Positions 27,562 to 36,798 are shown, counted from the first letter of the stretch. The stretch is DNA of 64,000 nt from an uncultured Clostridia bacterium (GCA_949388605.1 CASKJV010000009.1:1-64000), one strand, 5' to 3'. A program made the numbers and translations. The notes: generated by a model not told the origin, from the letters alone.

Positions 27562-28236
27562 TTATCTATCTCCATCATAATCTGTTTGTGTTTTATAAGT
27601 AGAGCTCGCATAATTTGGTATTAATGCAGATATCTCATTTACTAAATTTTTGGACATTGATTCTTCAGCAATTTTTTCTGGAAGTGCTTCTAGTGGTAGA
27701 TTCATATTATCTGGTAAAATTCCTATTGGTTCATAAAGTTTAAAATAATCATCGTTTTTTCCTAATGCTGCACAACATAAAGTACCTTTATTTTCTTCCC
27801 ATGCATCATCATCAAAAATACTTCTTTCAAGAGTTGGATCAAAATAATAATATTCTTTTCCAAGCTTAACAATATTAGCAAGATGAGACATACCAGATTT
27901 TTTAGATTTCAATAAAACAATGTCTGATTCAGCAATACTATGCATTAACAAATGTTTAAAAAGTATTGTATTAGTTGTTGCTGAACCAGGATTATTAGTT
28001 ATTCCTATATATAAATTATGAATATATATATTGTTTCTATCTTCAGATTTTATATCTGGAGTATATTTTGCAAAATTTGGATTAGACTTTTGAAATACAA
28101 ATTTATACAATTTTATAGCACTTGCTAATTGGTTAAGTAATCTGAAAGACTTTTTCACACCTAACAAACTTAATATCTGTTTTGTTTTTTCATTTATAAT
28201 ATTCTGTTTTTCAAAATTAGTTAATTCTTTGTTCAC
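27562..28236 (-). CDS. degenerate transglutaminase-like protein
   Basis: 224 residues. The segment around 85-145 follows the transglutaminase-like layout: a 'GxxxxxTxLFKHLL' region where the catalytic Cys is expected, then GMSHLANIVKLGKEYYYFDPTLE with the His and Asp of the triad. At the Cys position I see GSATTNTILFKHLL, with no Cys, so it is probably catalytically dead; this is inference from pattern. It ends one base before the FAD protein, suggesting a functional pair. No signal peptide. Confidence 0.65.
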   Translation of the reverse strand: MNKELTNFEKQNIINEKTKQILSLLGVKKSFRLLNQLASAIKLYKFVFQKSNPNFAKYTPDIKSEDRNNIYIHNLYIGITNNPGSATTNTILFKHLLMHSIAESDIVLLKSKKSGMSHLANIVKLGKEYYYFDPTLERSIFDDDAWEENKGTLCCAALGKNDDYFKLYEPIGILPDNMNLPLEALPEKIAEESMSKNLVNEISALIPNYASSTYKTQTDYDGDR

Positions 28237-28257
28237 AACAAAACTCTTCCTTCTAAC

Positions 28258-28638
28258 CTATTTTACTTCTACTTTCCATAATTCATGTTTGTTACAATAA
28301 GCATATATTGTAGAACCTGGAATATATTTAAAATGTGTTTTAGCTTCCATTCCTGGTTTTAAATATGTAATACATTCTCTTCCATCATTTACTATACTAA
28401 TCCATTCAATATAGTGTTCTTCTTCCATTACATGATTTACTGTTACATAAATTTTGTCCTCTTTTATTTCATAAACAGGAACATGTTTTTCTATTGCAGC
28501 ATCAACTGAATTTGGTTTTATAACCTTCATTTCCTTTTCACAACATATAATTCCGCAATTTGAACAATTGCAATCTTTAATAACTTTTATTGTTGCACCA
28601 CAATTATTACATTTTTTTATAATTAATTCATTATTCAT
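28258..28638 (-). CDS. desulfoferrodoxin-type superoxide reductase
   Basis: 126 residues. The reductase domain carries iron ligands in EKHVPVY (near 52), VNHVMEEEHYIEW (near 68-74) and YCNKHELWK (near 114-118), the pattern of the non-heme iron centre. The N-terminus has CNNCGATIK and CNCSNCGIICC, Cys-rich as in the desulforedoxin domain, though the spacing looks more like a zinc ribbon. Reduces superoxide to peroxide without making oxygen, as expected of an anaerobe. Confidence 0.93.
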   Translation of the reverse strand: MNNELIIKKCNNCGATIKVIKDCNCSNCGIICCEKEMKVIKPNSVDAAIEKHVPVYEIKEDKIYVTVNHVMEEEHYIEWISIVNDGRECITYLKPGMEAKTHFKYIPGSTIYAYCNKHELWKVEVK

Positions 28639-28701
28639 AATAAAATATTCCTTTCAAATTTAATATAAATATAATATCATATAAGATTTTTTTTATCAAT
28701 C

Positions 28702-29400
28702 TTATATTTTCAAAATTAAATTATCTAAAATCTGAGCAACTCTTTTGGAAGCATCTTTTAAGTAAGTATGGAAATCTATTTTATTATTTCCATTAGGAGT
28801 ATCTGAAATTCCTCTAATTACTAAAAAAGGAATATTGTCTAAAAAGCATACTTGTCCAATTGCAGCTCCTTCCATTTCTAGGCATTCCATTCCAAATTCT
28901 TCTCTTATTTTTATTGCTCTTTTAGGATCTGCAAAAAACATGTCTGCTGAACCAATTCTACCAATTTTTATATTAAAGTCTCTATCCTTCATATCTTCTA
29001 TAGTTTTTTCGCATAGCTTTATAAGCTTTTCATCAGAATAGAAATATTTTCCTACATCACATATCTCACCTTTTTCATAATTTCCTACTTGAGTTATATC
29101 AAAGTCATATTGAATTAACTCTTTACCAATAACAATATCTTTAATATTTAGTTCTGTTGTAATACTTCCAGCAGAACCTACATTTATTACACAATCAATT
29201 TTAAATTTATCAAGCATAACTTGTGTTGTTCTAGCAGCATTTACCTTACCAACACCACATTCTACCAAAACACATTCTCTATTATGTATGTTTCCAATAT
29301 AAAAAGTTAAATTATATAATTTTTCTTCAGAAATATTTTCCATAATATTTTTTATAGCATTCATTTCTTCAAATTCTGCTGCAATAATTCCTATTCTCAT
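28702..29400 (-). CDS. mtnN: 5'-methylthioadenosine/S-adenosylhomocysteine nucleosidase
   Basis: 232 residues, the normal length. Removes adenine from MTA and SAH in methyl recycling and feeds the LuxS/methionine routes. Family motifs: MRIGIIAAEFEEMNAI at the N-terminus, NVGSAGSI near 75, the purine-binding ECLEMEGAAIGQV near 170 and IRGISDTPNG near 196 with the catalytic Asp. Confidence 0.95.
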   Translation of the reverse strand: MRIGIIAAEFEEMNAIKNIMENISEEKLYNLTFYIGNIHNRECVLVECGVGKVNAARTTQVMLDKFKIDCVINVGSAGSITTELNIKDIVIGKELIQYDFDITQVGNYEKGEICDVGKYFYSDEKLIKLCEKTIEDMKDRDFNIKIGRIGSADMFFADPKRAIKIREEFGMECLEMEGAAIGQVCFLDNIPFLVIRGISDTPNGNNKIDFHTYLKDASKRVAQILDNLILKI

Positions 29401-29464
29401 TTAATTACTCCTTTTATATTAATTTAATTTATAATATTTATAATTTGGCTAAATAAAGCGTTTT

Positions 29465-29496
29465 AACATAATATTATTTTTAAATAATATTATGTT
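29465..29496 (-). terminator. terminator after apt
   Basis: AACATAATATTATTT and AAATAATATTATGTT form a perfect 15-bp stem downstream of apt on the minus strand. Confidence 0.6.
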
Positions 29497-29558
29497 TTTT
29501 AATAAATATTTATTTTTATAGAAATAATATTTTTGTAATTGTTATAATATATAGTTAC

Positions 29559-30083
29559 TTATTCTCCTTCAAATTCTATAACTGTTTTAATATCATATTT
29601 CTTAAGTTTTTGTTTACCTTTCAAGTCTGGTAAATCTATTAAACAGCAAATTCTTTTTACATCTCCACCTAGCTTTTCTACTAATTTTGCAATTGCTTCT
29701 AATGTTCCTCCAGTTGCAATTAAATCGTCAATAATAACAACTTTTTGTCCTTTTTGTATAGCATCTTTGTGAATTTCAATTGTTGCACTTCCATATTCTA
29801 AATCATATGATTCTTCAATTGTTTCATATGGTAGCTTACCTTTTTTTCTAACTGGAACAAAAGATTTATTTAAATTATAAGCAATTGGCATCCCAAATAT
29901 AAAACCTCTTGATTCTGGTGCAACAATTACATCAAATTCAATATCTTTTAAAACTTCTTGCATAGAATTTATTGCTAATTGTAATCCTTCTTTATCTTGA
30001 AGAACACTAGTAATATCTCTGAAAACAATACCTTTTTCTGGAAAATTGGGAATACTTCTTACATACTCTTTTAAACTTTTCAT
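29559..30083 (-). CDS. apt: adenine phosphoribosyltransferase
   Basis: 174 residues. Converts adenine and PRPP to AMP. Motifs: IPNFPEKGIVFRDIT near the N-terminus, APESRGFIFG near 55, and the PRPP-binding VVIIDDLIATGGTLEA (near 118). Adenine released by MtnN, encoded just downstream, would be its natural substrate. The transporter gene is 10 bp upstream, so these are likely one transcript. Confidence 0.96.
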   Translation of the reverse strand: MKSLKEYVRSIPNFPEKGIVFRDITSVLQDKEGLQLAINSMQEVLKDIEFDVIVAPESRGFIFGMPIAYNLNKSFVPVRKKGKLPYETIEESYDLEYGSATIEIHKDAIQKGQKVVIIDDLIATGGTLEAIAKLVEKLGGDVKRICCLIDLPDLKGKQKLKKYDIKTVIEFEGE

Positions 30084-30093
30084 AATTTCACCT

Positions 30094-30942
30094 TTAACCT
30101 TTAATTAGTATAATTCCTAAAATAATTAAACATGCTGCTATTATTTTTCTTAATAAATTATCTTTTTCTTTTAAACAAAAATATCCAACAATAACATTTA
30201 TTATTACTATTAATGAGCATAATGGAGCTACTACACTAACATTTCCTAATTGATATGCTCTTAATTGTGCAACAATACAAAAAGACCATGTAATTGATGT
30301 TACTAGAATTGGAATTCTATTTTCTTTAGTAAATTCATTTTTCAAATCTGATAATTTTATTCGTTCTATAAGTATTATTAAAATTGCTGGTATTCCTAAA
30401 GTTAACATTACATAAAATGGCAAATTGAAATTTTCTGAATAGTTAACATCTAGGAATAATGCGATTGTATAACATAAATTTGAAACAATTCCTAGTGCAA
30501 CATACTTATTTACTTTTCCATCACCTTTTTTATAGAAAATTATTATATTACTAAAAATTATTAAAAATGCTCCTATAAATTTACTAATTACAAATGGTTC
30601 TTTAAAAAATAAAAATCCTGAAAATGTCATAAATACTGTTGATAATTGTTTTATAATACTAAATGTCGATGCCTCTATACCTTTTCTTACTGTAGTATTT
30701 AATCTATCTGTTATTGCATAAAAAATAATTGATAACCCTAAAAATAAATATACTTTTAGGTCTGTTGGAAATTTCACTTCAAAAAATGGACATAAAACCA
30801 ATACTAAAATTGATGCTAGTATTTCTAAAAGTACAGTTAAAGCTCCTGGCTTTTTCATTTTTTTAGTAGCTATTTTATAGGTTTGATCAAATATTACTGC
30901 TATTATTAAATATAACATTACATGTATTATCCAATTGTTCAA
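30094..30942 (-). CDS. EamA/DMT family transporter
   Basis: 282 residues from TTG 30942. An ATG at 30957 opens the frame, but GGAGG at 30955-30951 lies inside that extension and gives the TTG an ideal 8-base spacing, while nothing precedes the ATG. Ten hydrophobic segments form two five-helix repeats, the EamA layout, with the pattern YQLGNVSVVAPLCSLIVIINVI in the second half. Substrate unknown; its position upstream of apt could fit a purine or related metabolite, which is only a guess. Confidence 0.85.
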   Translation of the reverse strand: MNNWIIHVMLYLIIAVIFDQTYKIATKKMKKPGALTVLLEILASILVLVLCPFFEVKFPTDLKVYLFLGLSIIFYAITDRLNTTVRKGIEASTFSIIKQLSTVFMTFSGFLFFKEPFVISKFIGAFLIIFSNIIIFYKKGDGKVNKYVALGIVSNLCYTIALFLDVNYSENFNLPFYVMLTLGIPAILIILIERIKLSDLKNEFTKENRIPILVTSITWSFCIVAQLRAYQLGNVSVVAPLCSLIVIINVIVGYFCLKEKDNLLRKIIAACLIILGIILIKG

Positions 30943-31055
30943 TTTATTTTCCTCCATAATAATTTTTTACTGTATTATATTATTAGCAAAATTATTTTAT
31001 CATAGTTTCACATTCTTTACAATTATATTTTATATTAAAGTAAACATTATAATAA

Positions 31056-31150
31056 AAGTGAACGATATGATAATTACAAAATACAAAAATTTACTAAATC
31101 GTCCACATATTTGTTCGAAGTGCCGATTTTGTCGTACAAAATTGTATGCG
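31056..31150. repeat. 95-bp dispersed repeat, copy 2
   Basis: Begins AAGTGAACGATATG and ends with CGATTTTGT-cgt-ACAAAATTG. Aligns along its whole length with 25420-25514 with no gaps that I can see. Confidence 0.7.
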
Positions 31151-31172
31151 TCTTTGTTCGCATACCTATTAT

Positions 31173-31222
31173 TGAAAAAAGGCAAAATATAACCATTTTC
31201 ATAATTATATTTTGCCTTTTTA
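31173..31222. terminator. bidirectional terminator
   Basis: GGCAAAATATAA pairs with TTATATTTTGCC, flanked by A- and T-runs on both sides. Terminates the minus-strand lipoprotein gene ending at 31231. Confidence 0.75.
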
Positions 31223-31230
31223 TTTCATTA

Positions 31231-31536
31231 TTAAGGTATATATCTTCTTAAAGTTCCATCACTATTATACATAGGAGAAAGACCTCCGCCATGATTTTCC
31301 TCAATATATGTCCACATAACCATTGTTTCGGAATCATACATAATATACTGTATTAGACAAGAATTTTCTATTGTTTTTTCAGATAATACAATAAAATTAC
31401 CAAAGTTTCTTTCTTCTTCTTCTACAATTTTTTTGGCATCATTACTTTCTTTTTCAGAATTGTCACAGCCAAGCATAAAGATTGTAATAAGTAACATTAC
31501 AATAATAATTGCAAAATTGCTCCGTTTTTTTGTCAT
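31231..31536 (-). CDS. small lipoprotein with DUF6440-like domain
   Basis: 101 residues from ATG 31536; GGAGG lies at a good distance, whereas the upstream ATG 31551 overlaps it. An N-terminal helix ends in the lipobox FMLGC, so it is a predicted lipoprotein. The outer part has one compact unit: IVLSEKTIENSCLIQYIMYD, ETMVMWTYIEENHGGGLSP and a final DGTLRRY. This unit, a YD..T..M.....GGG.S....DGT pattern, resembles DUF6440, and the gene at 33971 contains two copies of the same unit. Function unknown. Confidence 0.7.
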   Translation of the reverse strand: MTKKRSNFAIIIVMLLITIFMLGCDNSEKESNDAKKIVEEEERNFGNFIVLSEKTIENSCLIQYIMYDSETMVMWTYIEENHGGGLSPMYNSDGTLRRYIP

Positions 31537-31657
31537 AATAATAACCTCCATTTTAATTTGTTTTATACTTGTAGTTTACAGTTACTATAAACTAAATAAT
31601 CAATTTTTAATATTCATTATTTAGTTTTAAAAACGATATATTAATACATTGCAATAT

Positions 31658-31686
31658 ATTATATACTAAATTTACATAATTTTCAA
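31658..31686 (-). promoter_or_regulatory. promoter with TATGTAAA spacer element
   Basis: Minus strand TTGAAA (31686-31681), 17-bp spacer with ATTATGTAAATTTA, TATAAT (31663-31658). About 120 bp upstream of the start codon, giving a leader of around 110 nt. Confidence 0.65.
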
Positions 31687-31710
31687 TCATTAAATTTAAA
31701 ATTTTAGTAT

Positions 31711-33726
31711 TTATACTAATATTTCTTCTTTTTCTTTTATAAAATCGCAAATTAATTGTGCTGATTTTTCAACACCTAATGTATCCGAATTTATACAAAT
31801 GTCATAATTTGAAGATTTGTTCCAGTCGTTTCCTGTATAATACTTATAATGATTACTTCTTAATTTATCAATTTGTTTTATTTCCTTTTTAGCTTTTTCT
31901 TTATCCATTCCATAAAATTCTATTGCTCTATTAATTTTATTTTCCATATCACTATAAATAAATATTTTTACTACATTTTCTTTATCTTTTAGAATAAAAT
32001 CTGCACATCTTCCAATTATTACACAAGATTCTTTGTTTGCTACCTCTTTTATTAATTCTGATTCTTTTAAAAATAAATCATCTCTATTATCTAATCCAAA
32101 ATAGTATCCATTATTTAAACTAGCTAAACTATTTCTCTTTTGTTCATTAGATTCTATATATTCTTCACTTAATCCTGTTTCCTTAGCTAATTTTACTATA
32201 AAATCTTTATCATAAAATTTAATTCCTAATATATCAGCAATTAATCTTCCAATGTATCTACCTCCTGAACCATATTCTCTAGAAATAGTTATTACTACAT
32301 TTTTATTTAACTTATTTTCTGTACTTGTATCATCAACTAATGATTGACTGTTAATACTTGATTTTTTTAAATGTTTAACTTCTATAGTTAACAATATACA
32401 AGAAACAATGAATGCTAGTCCATCAGCAACTGGTCCTGCATGCAATAAGCCTTTTATACCAAAACTTGATCCTAAAATAAAAAAGGCTGGTATTAGAAAT
32501 AGTATTTGTCTACTTAATGATAATATAGCACTTTTGGTGCTTTTTCCAATTGCTTGGAAGAAAATACCTGATGGTATTTGTATACCATTACATATGCAAA
32601 GAACCAAATAAGTTTTAAAAGATAAACAAGCAAATTCTATGTATATTTCTGCAGTTTCTCCTTCTGCACTACCAAATATATTTATTAATTTGTCTGGTAT
32701 GGTTTGGAATAGTATAAAAGCAAAAGTACTTACTACAACACCTAATCCTAAAACTGTTTTTAAAGTCTTTTTTACTCTATCAAATTTTCCAGCGCCATAG
32801 TTGTATCCAAGTATTGGTTGTGAACCTGCTGCAATTCCTATTATAATACTGTTTAAAATTTGACTTGTTTTCATAACAATTCCAAATACTGTTATTGGAA
32901 TGTCTGATCCAAATTTTGACATTGCACCATATTTGCTAAATAAATTATTTTGTACTGTCATAACACAAACAAAACTCATTTGTGTTATAAAACTACTTAT
33001 TCCTAAAGATGCTACTTTAATACTTCTTTTTAATTCAAATTTGAAATTGGTTTTATTAAATTCTATTGTTTTAAATTTTCTTATATATAAAACATTCATT
33101 ACAAAAGTAACTATTTGACTTATTACTGTTGCAGTTGCTGCTCCCCATACTCCTTTATGATATACAAATATAAATATTGGATCTAATATAATATTTAAAA
33201 TAGCTCCTGTTACCATAGATGTCATTGCATATTTAGGTGATCCATCTGCTCTAATTATTGAATTTAAGGTAGATCCAATTATCATAAAAGGTAATCCTAA
33301 AACAATAACATGTCCATATTCTAATGCGTATTCTCTTAACCCATCTGTACATCCAAATAAATTTAAAAGTTGTGGTAAAAATACAAAGCTTCCTAAACAT
33401 AAAACTAAAGAAACTACTATTGCCATTATAATTCCATTTGTAACGCCTTTACATGCTTCTTCTTTTTTGTTTTCACCTAATTTTAAACTTAAATATGCAG
33501 ATGCACCATCACCTATCATAAAGGCAAATGCCATAGCTAGTATACTAATTGGAAATACTACATTTGTTGCTCCATTTCCTAAATATCCTACTCCTCTTCC
33601 TATAAATACTTGATCTACAATATTATATAATGAATTTACTAGTAGTGATATTACACAAGGAACTGAAAATTTCAACATTAATTTACTAATTTTTTCATAA
33701 CCTAAAATATTTTCTTCTTTTTCCAT
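31711..33726 (-). CDS. MATE efflux transporter fused to a cytidylate kinase-like domain
   Basis: 671 residues from ATG 33726 (GGGAG at the right distance; the ATG at 33732 abuts it). Residues 1-440 are a MATE transporter: twelve hydrophobic segments with YNIVDQVFIGRGVGYLGNGA near the start and the GSQPILGYNYGAG motif near 305. After a short hydrophilic linker (about 460-475) comes a cytidylate kinase-like domain starting VVITISREYGSGGRYIGRLIA, with the 'EYGSGG' phosphate-binding loop and later VIIGRCADFILKD. Cytosolic kinase fused to drug or metabolite exporter is an unusual combination; the linkage could sense nucleotides or modify a cargo. Confidence 0.88.
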   Translation of the reverse strand: MEKEENILGYEKISKLMLKFSVPCVISLLVNSLYNIVDQVFIGRGVGYLGNGATNVVFPISILAMAFAFMIGDGASAYLSLKLGENKKEEACKGVTNGIIMAIVVSLVLCLGSFVFLPQLLNLFGCTDGLREYALEYGHVIVLGLPFMIIGSTLNSIIRADGSPKYAMTSMVTGAILNIILDPIFIFVYHKGVWGAATATVISQIVTFVMNVLYIRKFKTIEFNKTNFKFELKRSIKVASLGISSFITQMSFVCVMTVQNNLFSKYGAMSKFGSDIPITVFGIVMKTSQILNSIIIGIAAGSQPILGYNYGAGKFDRVKKTLKTVLGLGVVVSTFAFILFQTIPDKLINIFGSAEGETAEIYIEFACLSFKTYLVLCICNGIQIPSGIFFQAIGKSTKSAILSLSRQILFLIPAFFILGSSFGIKGLLHAGPVADGLAFIVSCILLTIEVKHLKKSSINSQSLVDDTSTENKLNKNVVITISREYGSGGRYIGRLIADILGIKFYDKDFIVKLAKETGLSEEYIESNEQKRNSLASLNNGYYFGLDNRDDLFLKESELIKEVANKESCVIIGRCADFILKDKENVVKIFIYSDMENKINRAIEFYGMDKEKAKKEIKQIDKLRSNHYKYYTGNDWNKSSNYDICINSDTLGVEKSAQLICDFIKEKEEILV

Positions 33727-33797
33727 TTTCATCTCCCTTTCTATTTACAATTTTTCCAACAGGCCTTCTATAAAATATACCAATTTTGCTGAAGGCT

Positions 33798-33834
33798 TAT
33801 TATAGGTAAGTTCTTCAAAGTTCCTATAATATAA
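33798..33834. repeat. palindromic intergenic repeat, copy 3
   Basis: TTATTATAGGTAAG on the left and TTCCTATAATATAA on the right; a variant of the dispersed palindrome. Confidence 0.4.
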
Positions 33835-33932
33835 AGTAATACTTATATTGTATTAAATATTTGTACACATCTTTTCTATTATAACATTTTACATTTTTTT
33901 CTTCAACCCCAATAATATTTTTTTATATGATA

Positions 33933-33966
33933 AAGAGCTTACACTATACTTTCAGTGTAAGCCCTT
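33933..33966 (-). terminator. terminator of the 33971 lipoprotein gene
   Basis: AAGAGCTTACACT pairs with AGTGTAAGCCCTT with one mismatch, just past the stop codon. Confidence 0.7.
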
Positions 33967-33970
33967 ATTA

Positions 33971-34663
33971 TCATTCTTTTTCTTTTTTTTCTTCTTTTTT
34001 AGATGTGGGATCATAGGTTCTAAGTGTTCCATCAACATCATGCATCTCAGAAACGCTGTCATCACAATTGGAAAAATAAACATACATGACTAAAGTTTCT
34101 GGATCATAAAAATTGTACTGAGTTGACCATACATTTTCAATGCCTTCCTCCAAAATTAATACTAATGTCTTAACTTCTGATTTTCCATCATAAATTCTTG
34201 GAGTACCATCAGCATTATGCATTTCTATTGGTCCATTTGAATTTGAAAAATAACTAAACAAAATCATTGTTACAGGGTCATAGTAAATATACTGTGTTAC
34301 ACCGCTATCCTCAATTTCTTCCTTTGAAATTAAAACAAGTGGTTTAACCTCTCTACTTGATTTTCCTGTTTTTTTCGGCTGATTTACCTTAGCAGATTCT
34401 GTTTTTTCGGATTCTTTTGCTTCAGATGACTCAGTTTCAGTTTCAGAATTTTCTACCTTTTCAGATTCTTCTGTTTCATGTTCTTTTTCATCATCATCAT
34501 TTTCCTCTTCTGTTTCATCATCGTCGCTTTCCTCTGTTTCATCTTCTTCATAGTCCTCAATGTACTTACTGTCATGAGCTTCATCCTCACATCCTGTTAA
34601 GAAACAAGATAAACCTAACATCATGAGGGCAACAATAGTTACAAGTATTTTTTTTCTCCGCAT
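33971..34663 (-). CDS. lipoprotein with acidic linker and two DUF6440-like units
   Basis: 230 residues. Signal helix with lipobox FLTGC (Cys near 25), then a long Glu/Asp/Ser-rich linker (about 30-100), then two similar units: LVLISKEEIEDSGVTQYIYYD ... GTPRIYD and LVLILEEGIENVWSTQYNFYD ... GTLRTYD. Both match the single unit of the 31231 lipoprotein. The linker should carry the units away from the membrane through the wall. AGGAGG precedes the ATG. Richer in G and C than neighbours. Function unknown. Confidence 0.75.
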   Translation of the reverse strand: MRRKKILVTIVALMMLGLSCFLTGCEDEAHDSKYIEDYEEDETEESDDDETEEENDDDEKEHETEESEKVENSETETESSEAKESEKTESAKVNQPKKTGKSSREVKPLVLISKEEIEDSGVTQYIYYDPVTMILFSYFSNSNGPIEMHNADGTPRIYDGKSEVKTLVLILEEGIENVWSTQYNFYDPETLVMYVYFSNCDDSVSEMHDVDGTLRTYDPTSKKEEKKEKE

Positions 34664-34707
34664 ATATACATCCTCCTTGTTTTGATTAAAAAACGCATTA
34701 TAAATAT

Positions 34708-34736
34708 ATTATACTACAAATTTACATAAAAATCAA
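34708..34736 (-). promoter_or_regulatory. promoter with TATGTAAA spacer element
   Basis: Minus strand TTGATT (34736-34731), 17 bp with TTTATGTAAATTTG, TATAAT (34713-34708). The spacer shares ten to twelve bases with that of the other DUF6440-like lipoprotein. Confidence 0.65.
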
Positions 34737-34964
34737 ATTTAATAAGTAAAATATTCATATTATAAAAATCTTTTTAATTATATCCAAATATAATCAACTT
34801 AACTAATAAATAATTGGGTACAATTTTATTTTTAGATTAAATATTCTATAACATAAAATTACTATTAATATGTCTAATTTGTAGTAAATCATTTTTTAAT
34901 TTATCATCCTGATATTTCAAATTTCTGTTATTAGTCATCTTTTATAATTTTCATTATTAAAATT

Positions 34965-35429
34965 TTAATATTTCATTTTCTTAGCATATGTATCATCAAC
35001 AAAGCCAAACTTCTCATACATTTTCATAGCAATTGGATTTTTTGTACTTAAAGTAAATTTTTTTATTCCCTTTTCTTTTCCTAATTCAATACACTTCTCA
35101 AATACCTTTTTTTGATATCCTTTTTTTCTATATTCTTCTTTGGTATAAACACTAGTAATATAACCAACTTTGCAACTTAAATCATCTGCCTGAGGAAAAT
35201 ATTTAAAAATAGTAAGTCCACAAATTGAAACTAATTCTTTATTAACATACACACCATACATAAATAAGTCTTTATTTATATTTTCTTTCAAAAATTCTCT
35301 TGTCTTATCTTCTAATATTTTTTCTTCAATACCTAGATTATTTTCAAAGTCAACTTTTTGTAAAGATATTCTTAATGGAATTATATCTTCTATATTTTCA
35401 TTATTTAATTGTTTTATATTAATATTCAT
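34965..35429 (-). CDS. GNAT family N-acetyltransferase
   Basis: 154 residues from ATG 35429, which follows AGGAGG; the open frame runs back to 35645 but that part is AT-rich and lacks a ribosome site. Acetyl-CoA-binding motif A is KEEYRKKGYQKKVFEKC near residues 97-113 (R-x-x-G-x pattern), and the end NPIAMKMYEKFGF is the usual motif B. Substrate unknown. First of four acetyltransferase-type genes in a row. Confidence 0.85.
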   Translation of the reverse strand: MNINIKQLNNENIEDIIPLRISLQKVDFENNLGIEEKILEDKTREFLKENINKDLFMYGVYVNKELVSICGLTIFKYFPQADDLSCKVGYITSVYTKEEYRKKGYQKKVFEKCIELGKEKGIKKFTLSTKNPIAMKMYEKFGFVDDTYAKKMKY

Positions 35430-35686
35430 ATTACTCCTCCTTATATTTTTTAGTGTATCAAACATTATATATTTTTGTAAAGTATAAAGACTAAAACTAA
35501 TTAAAAAAACTTTTTTATAATTGGTTAATTTTACTTGAAAATATAGCTCTACTAAATATATAATATATTTAAATCCGCAAAAAAAGATTATTTTTAAGTA
35601 TAAAAACTTTAAGTAAACATTTTGTTTCGTACAATTAAAAATCAATATATCTTATAGTTATAGAATAGTAGGAAAGGAAAGTAACA

Positions 35687-36232
35687 ATGAAACTAAGAAT
35701 AAAAAAATATATGACTTTAGATGATATCTCCAAATATTTATATCCTGTAAAAGAATATGTACAAGAAAAAATTAATAATAATATGTTTGATGATTGGAAT
35801 GAGTATACTCATTCTATAAAATGGCTAAAATCATGTCTTGACTTAATATCTAAAAATTCTGATAGTATATTAGATATTTATTATCTTGAAGATAAAGGAA
35901 CAATAATAGGAGTTATATTTGCTTTATCTGGCAATAAAAATATATTAGATTTTCTAAATGAAAATAATGTTGAAACTAATTCTAAAAAAGTAGCACAACT
36001 TAGCTCTTTTCATATATTAAAGGATTATAGAGGAATAGGCAAAAAATGGCTTCAAAATGAAGTTTTAAAAGATCTAAAAAATCAAGGAATTGAAGAAGTA
36101 TATATAAAATCTAGTCATAACAAAGCTTTAGATTTATATAATAGCCTAGGAACTTTAGTAGGTAATTATATGGGGATTAGTGATTCTAAGTTATATCAAA
36201 GATATGGCTATATTTATAAAATAGATTTATAG
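35687..36232 (+). CDS. GNAT family N-acetyltransferase
   Basis: 181 residues. HILKDYRGIGKKWLQNEVL (near 107) is the acetyl-CoA loop, and SSHNKALDLYNSLGTLVG the C-terminal motif. AAAGGAAA precedes the ATG. Oriented opposite to its neighbours. Substrate unknown. Confidence 0.8.
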   Translation: MKLRIKKYMTLDDISKYLYPVKEYVQEKINNNMFDDWNEYTHSIKWLKSCLDLISKNSDSILDIYYLEDKGTIIGVIFALSGNKNILDFLNENNVETNSKKVAQLSSFHILKDYRGIGKKWLQNEVLKDLKNQGIEEVYIKSSHNKALDLYNSLGTLVGNYMGISDSKLYQRYGYIYKIDL

Positions 36233-36252
36233 TATAGCCTCAAATATTTTAA

Positions 36253-36798
36253 TTAATAGCCCCAAAAATTTTCACTTACTTTCCACTCCCTTAATGTATA
36301 ATGATAAGAATCTATTCCTTCTTTTACATATTTAAATCCATGTTTTTCATATAATTCGTTTAGTTTTTTATTTGAGCTTAAGCAATCCAATCTTAAATAA
36401 TCTTTTTTATTTATTTTTGTAATGCTTTTAGCGATTTTAAATATTTCATTGCCTATATTTTTATAACCTACTTTAGATACTACTTTATATAAGTAATAAG
36501 CATTTGATTTATTATCATCCCAAAAATGGCTATCTGTAGATATTTCAAATCCTGCAATTATCTCATTCTCTTTTCTTAAAATATAATAGTCACCTTTTTC
36601 AATTACTTGAGCAAATTGTTCTTTAGGATGATTTGTTAAATATTTACTCCATTGCTTTATGCCCTTTAATTTAAACCAAAGCATTCTTTCTTTATATAAT
36701 TTTAAAATATTATCTAATTCTTTAATATTAGCTTTTTCAAATATAATATTTTTTTGTAACAATACTGTACTATTTATTTTATCTATTAAATCATGCAT
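36253..36798 (-). CDS. GNAT family N-acetyltransferase
   Basis: 181 residues. The N-terminal KANIKELDNILKLYKERMLWF and the WSKYLTN segment are typical of GNAT proteins that hold small-amine substrates; the acetyl-CoA loop is degenerate (SKVGYKNIGNEIFKIA near 110), and NELYEKHGFKYVKEG forms the C-terminal motif. Close spacing to the next gene upstream (36843) suggests cotranscription. Confidence 0.75.
   Translation of the reverse strand: MHDLIDKINSTVLLQKNIIFEKANIKELDNILKLYKERMLWFKLKGIKQWSKYLTNHPKEQFAQVIEKGDYYILRKENEIIAGFEISTDSHFWDDNKSNAYYLYKVVSKVGYKNIGNEIFKIAKSITKINKKDYLRLDCLSSNKKLNELYEKHGFKYVKEGIDSYHYTLREWKVSENFWGY

Noticed and set aside
35430..35645. Extended N-terminus of the GNAT protein at 34965
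   Set aside because: The extension has no ribosome site and an AT-driven residue pattern, while AGGAGG fixes the start at 35429.
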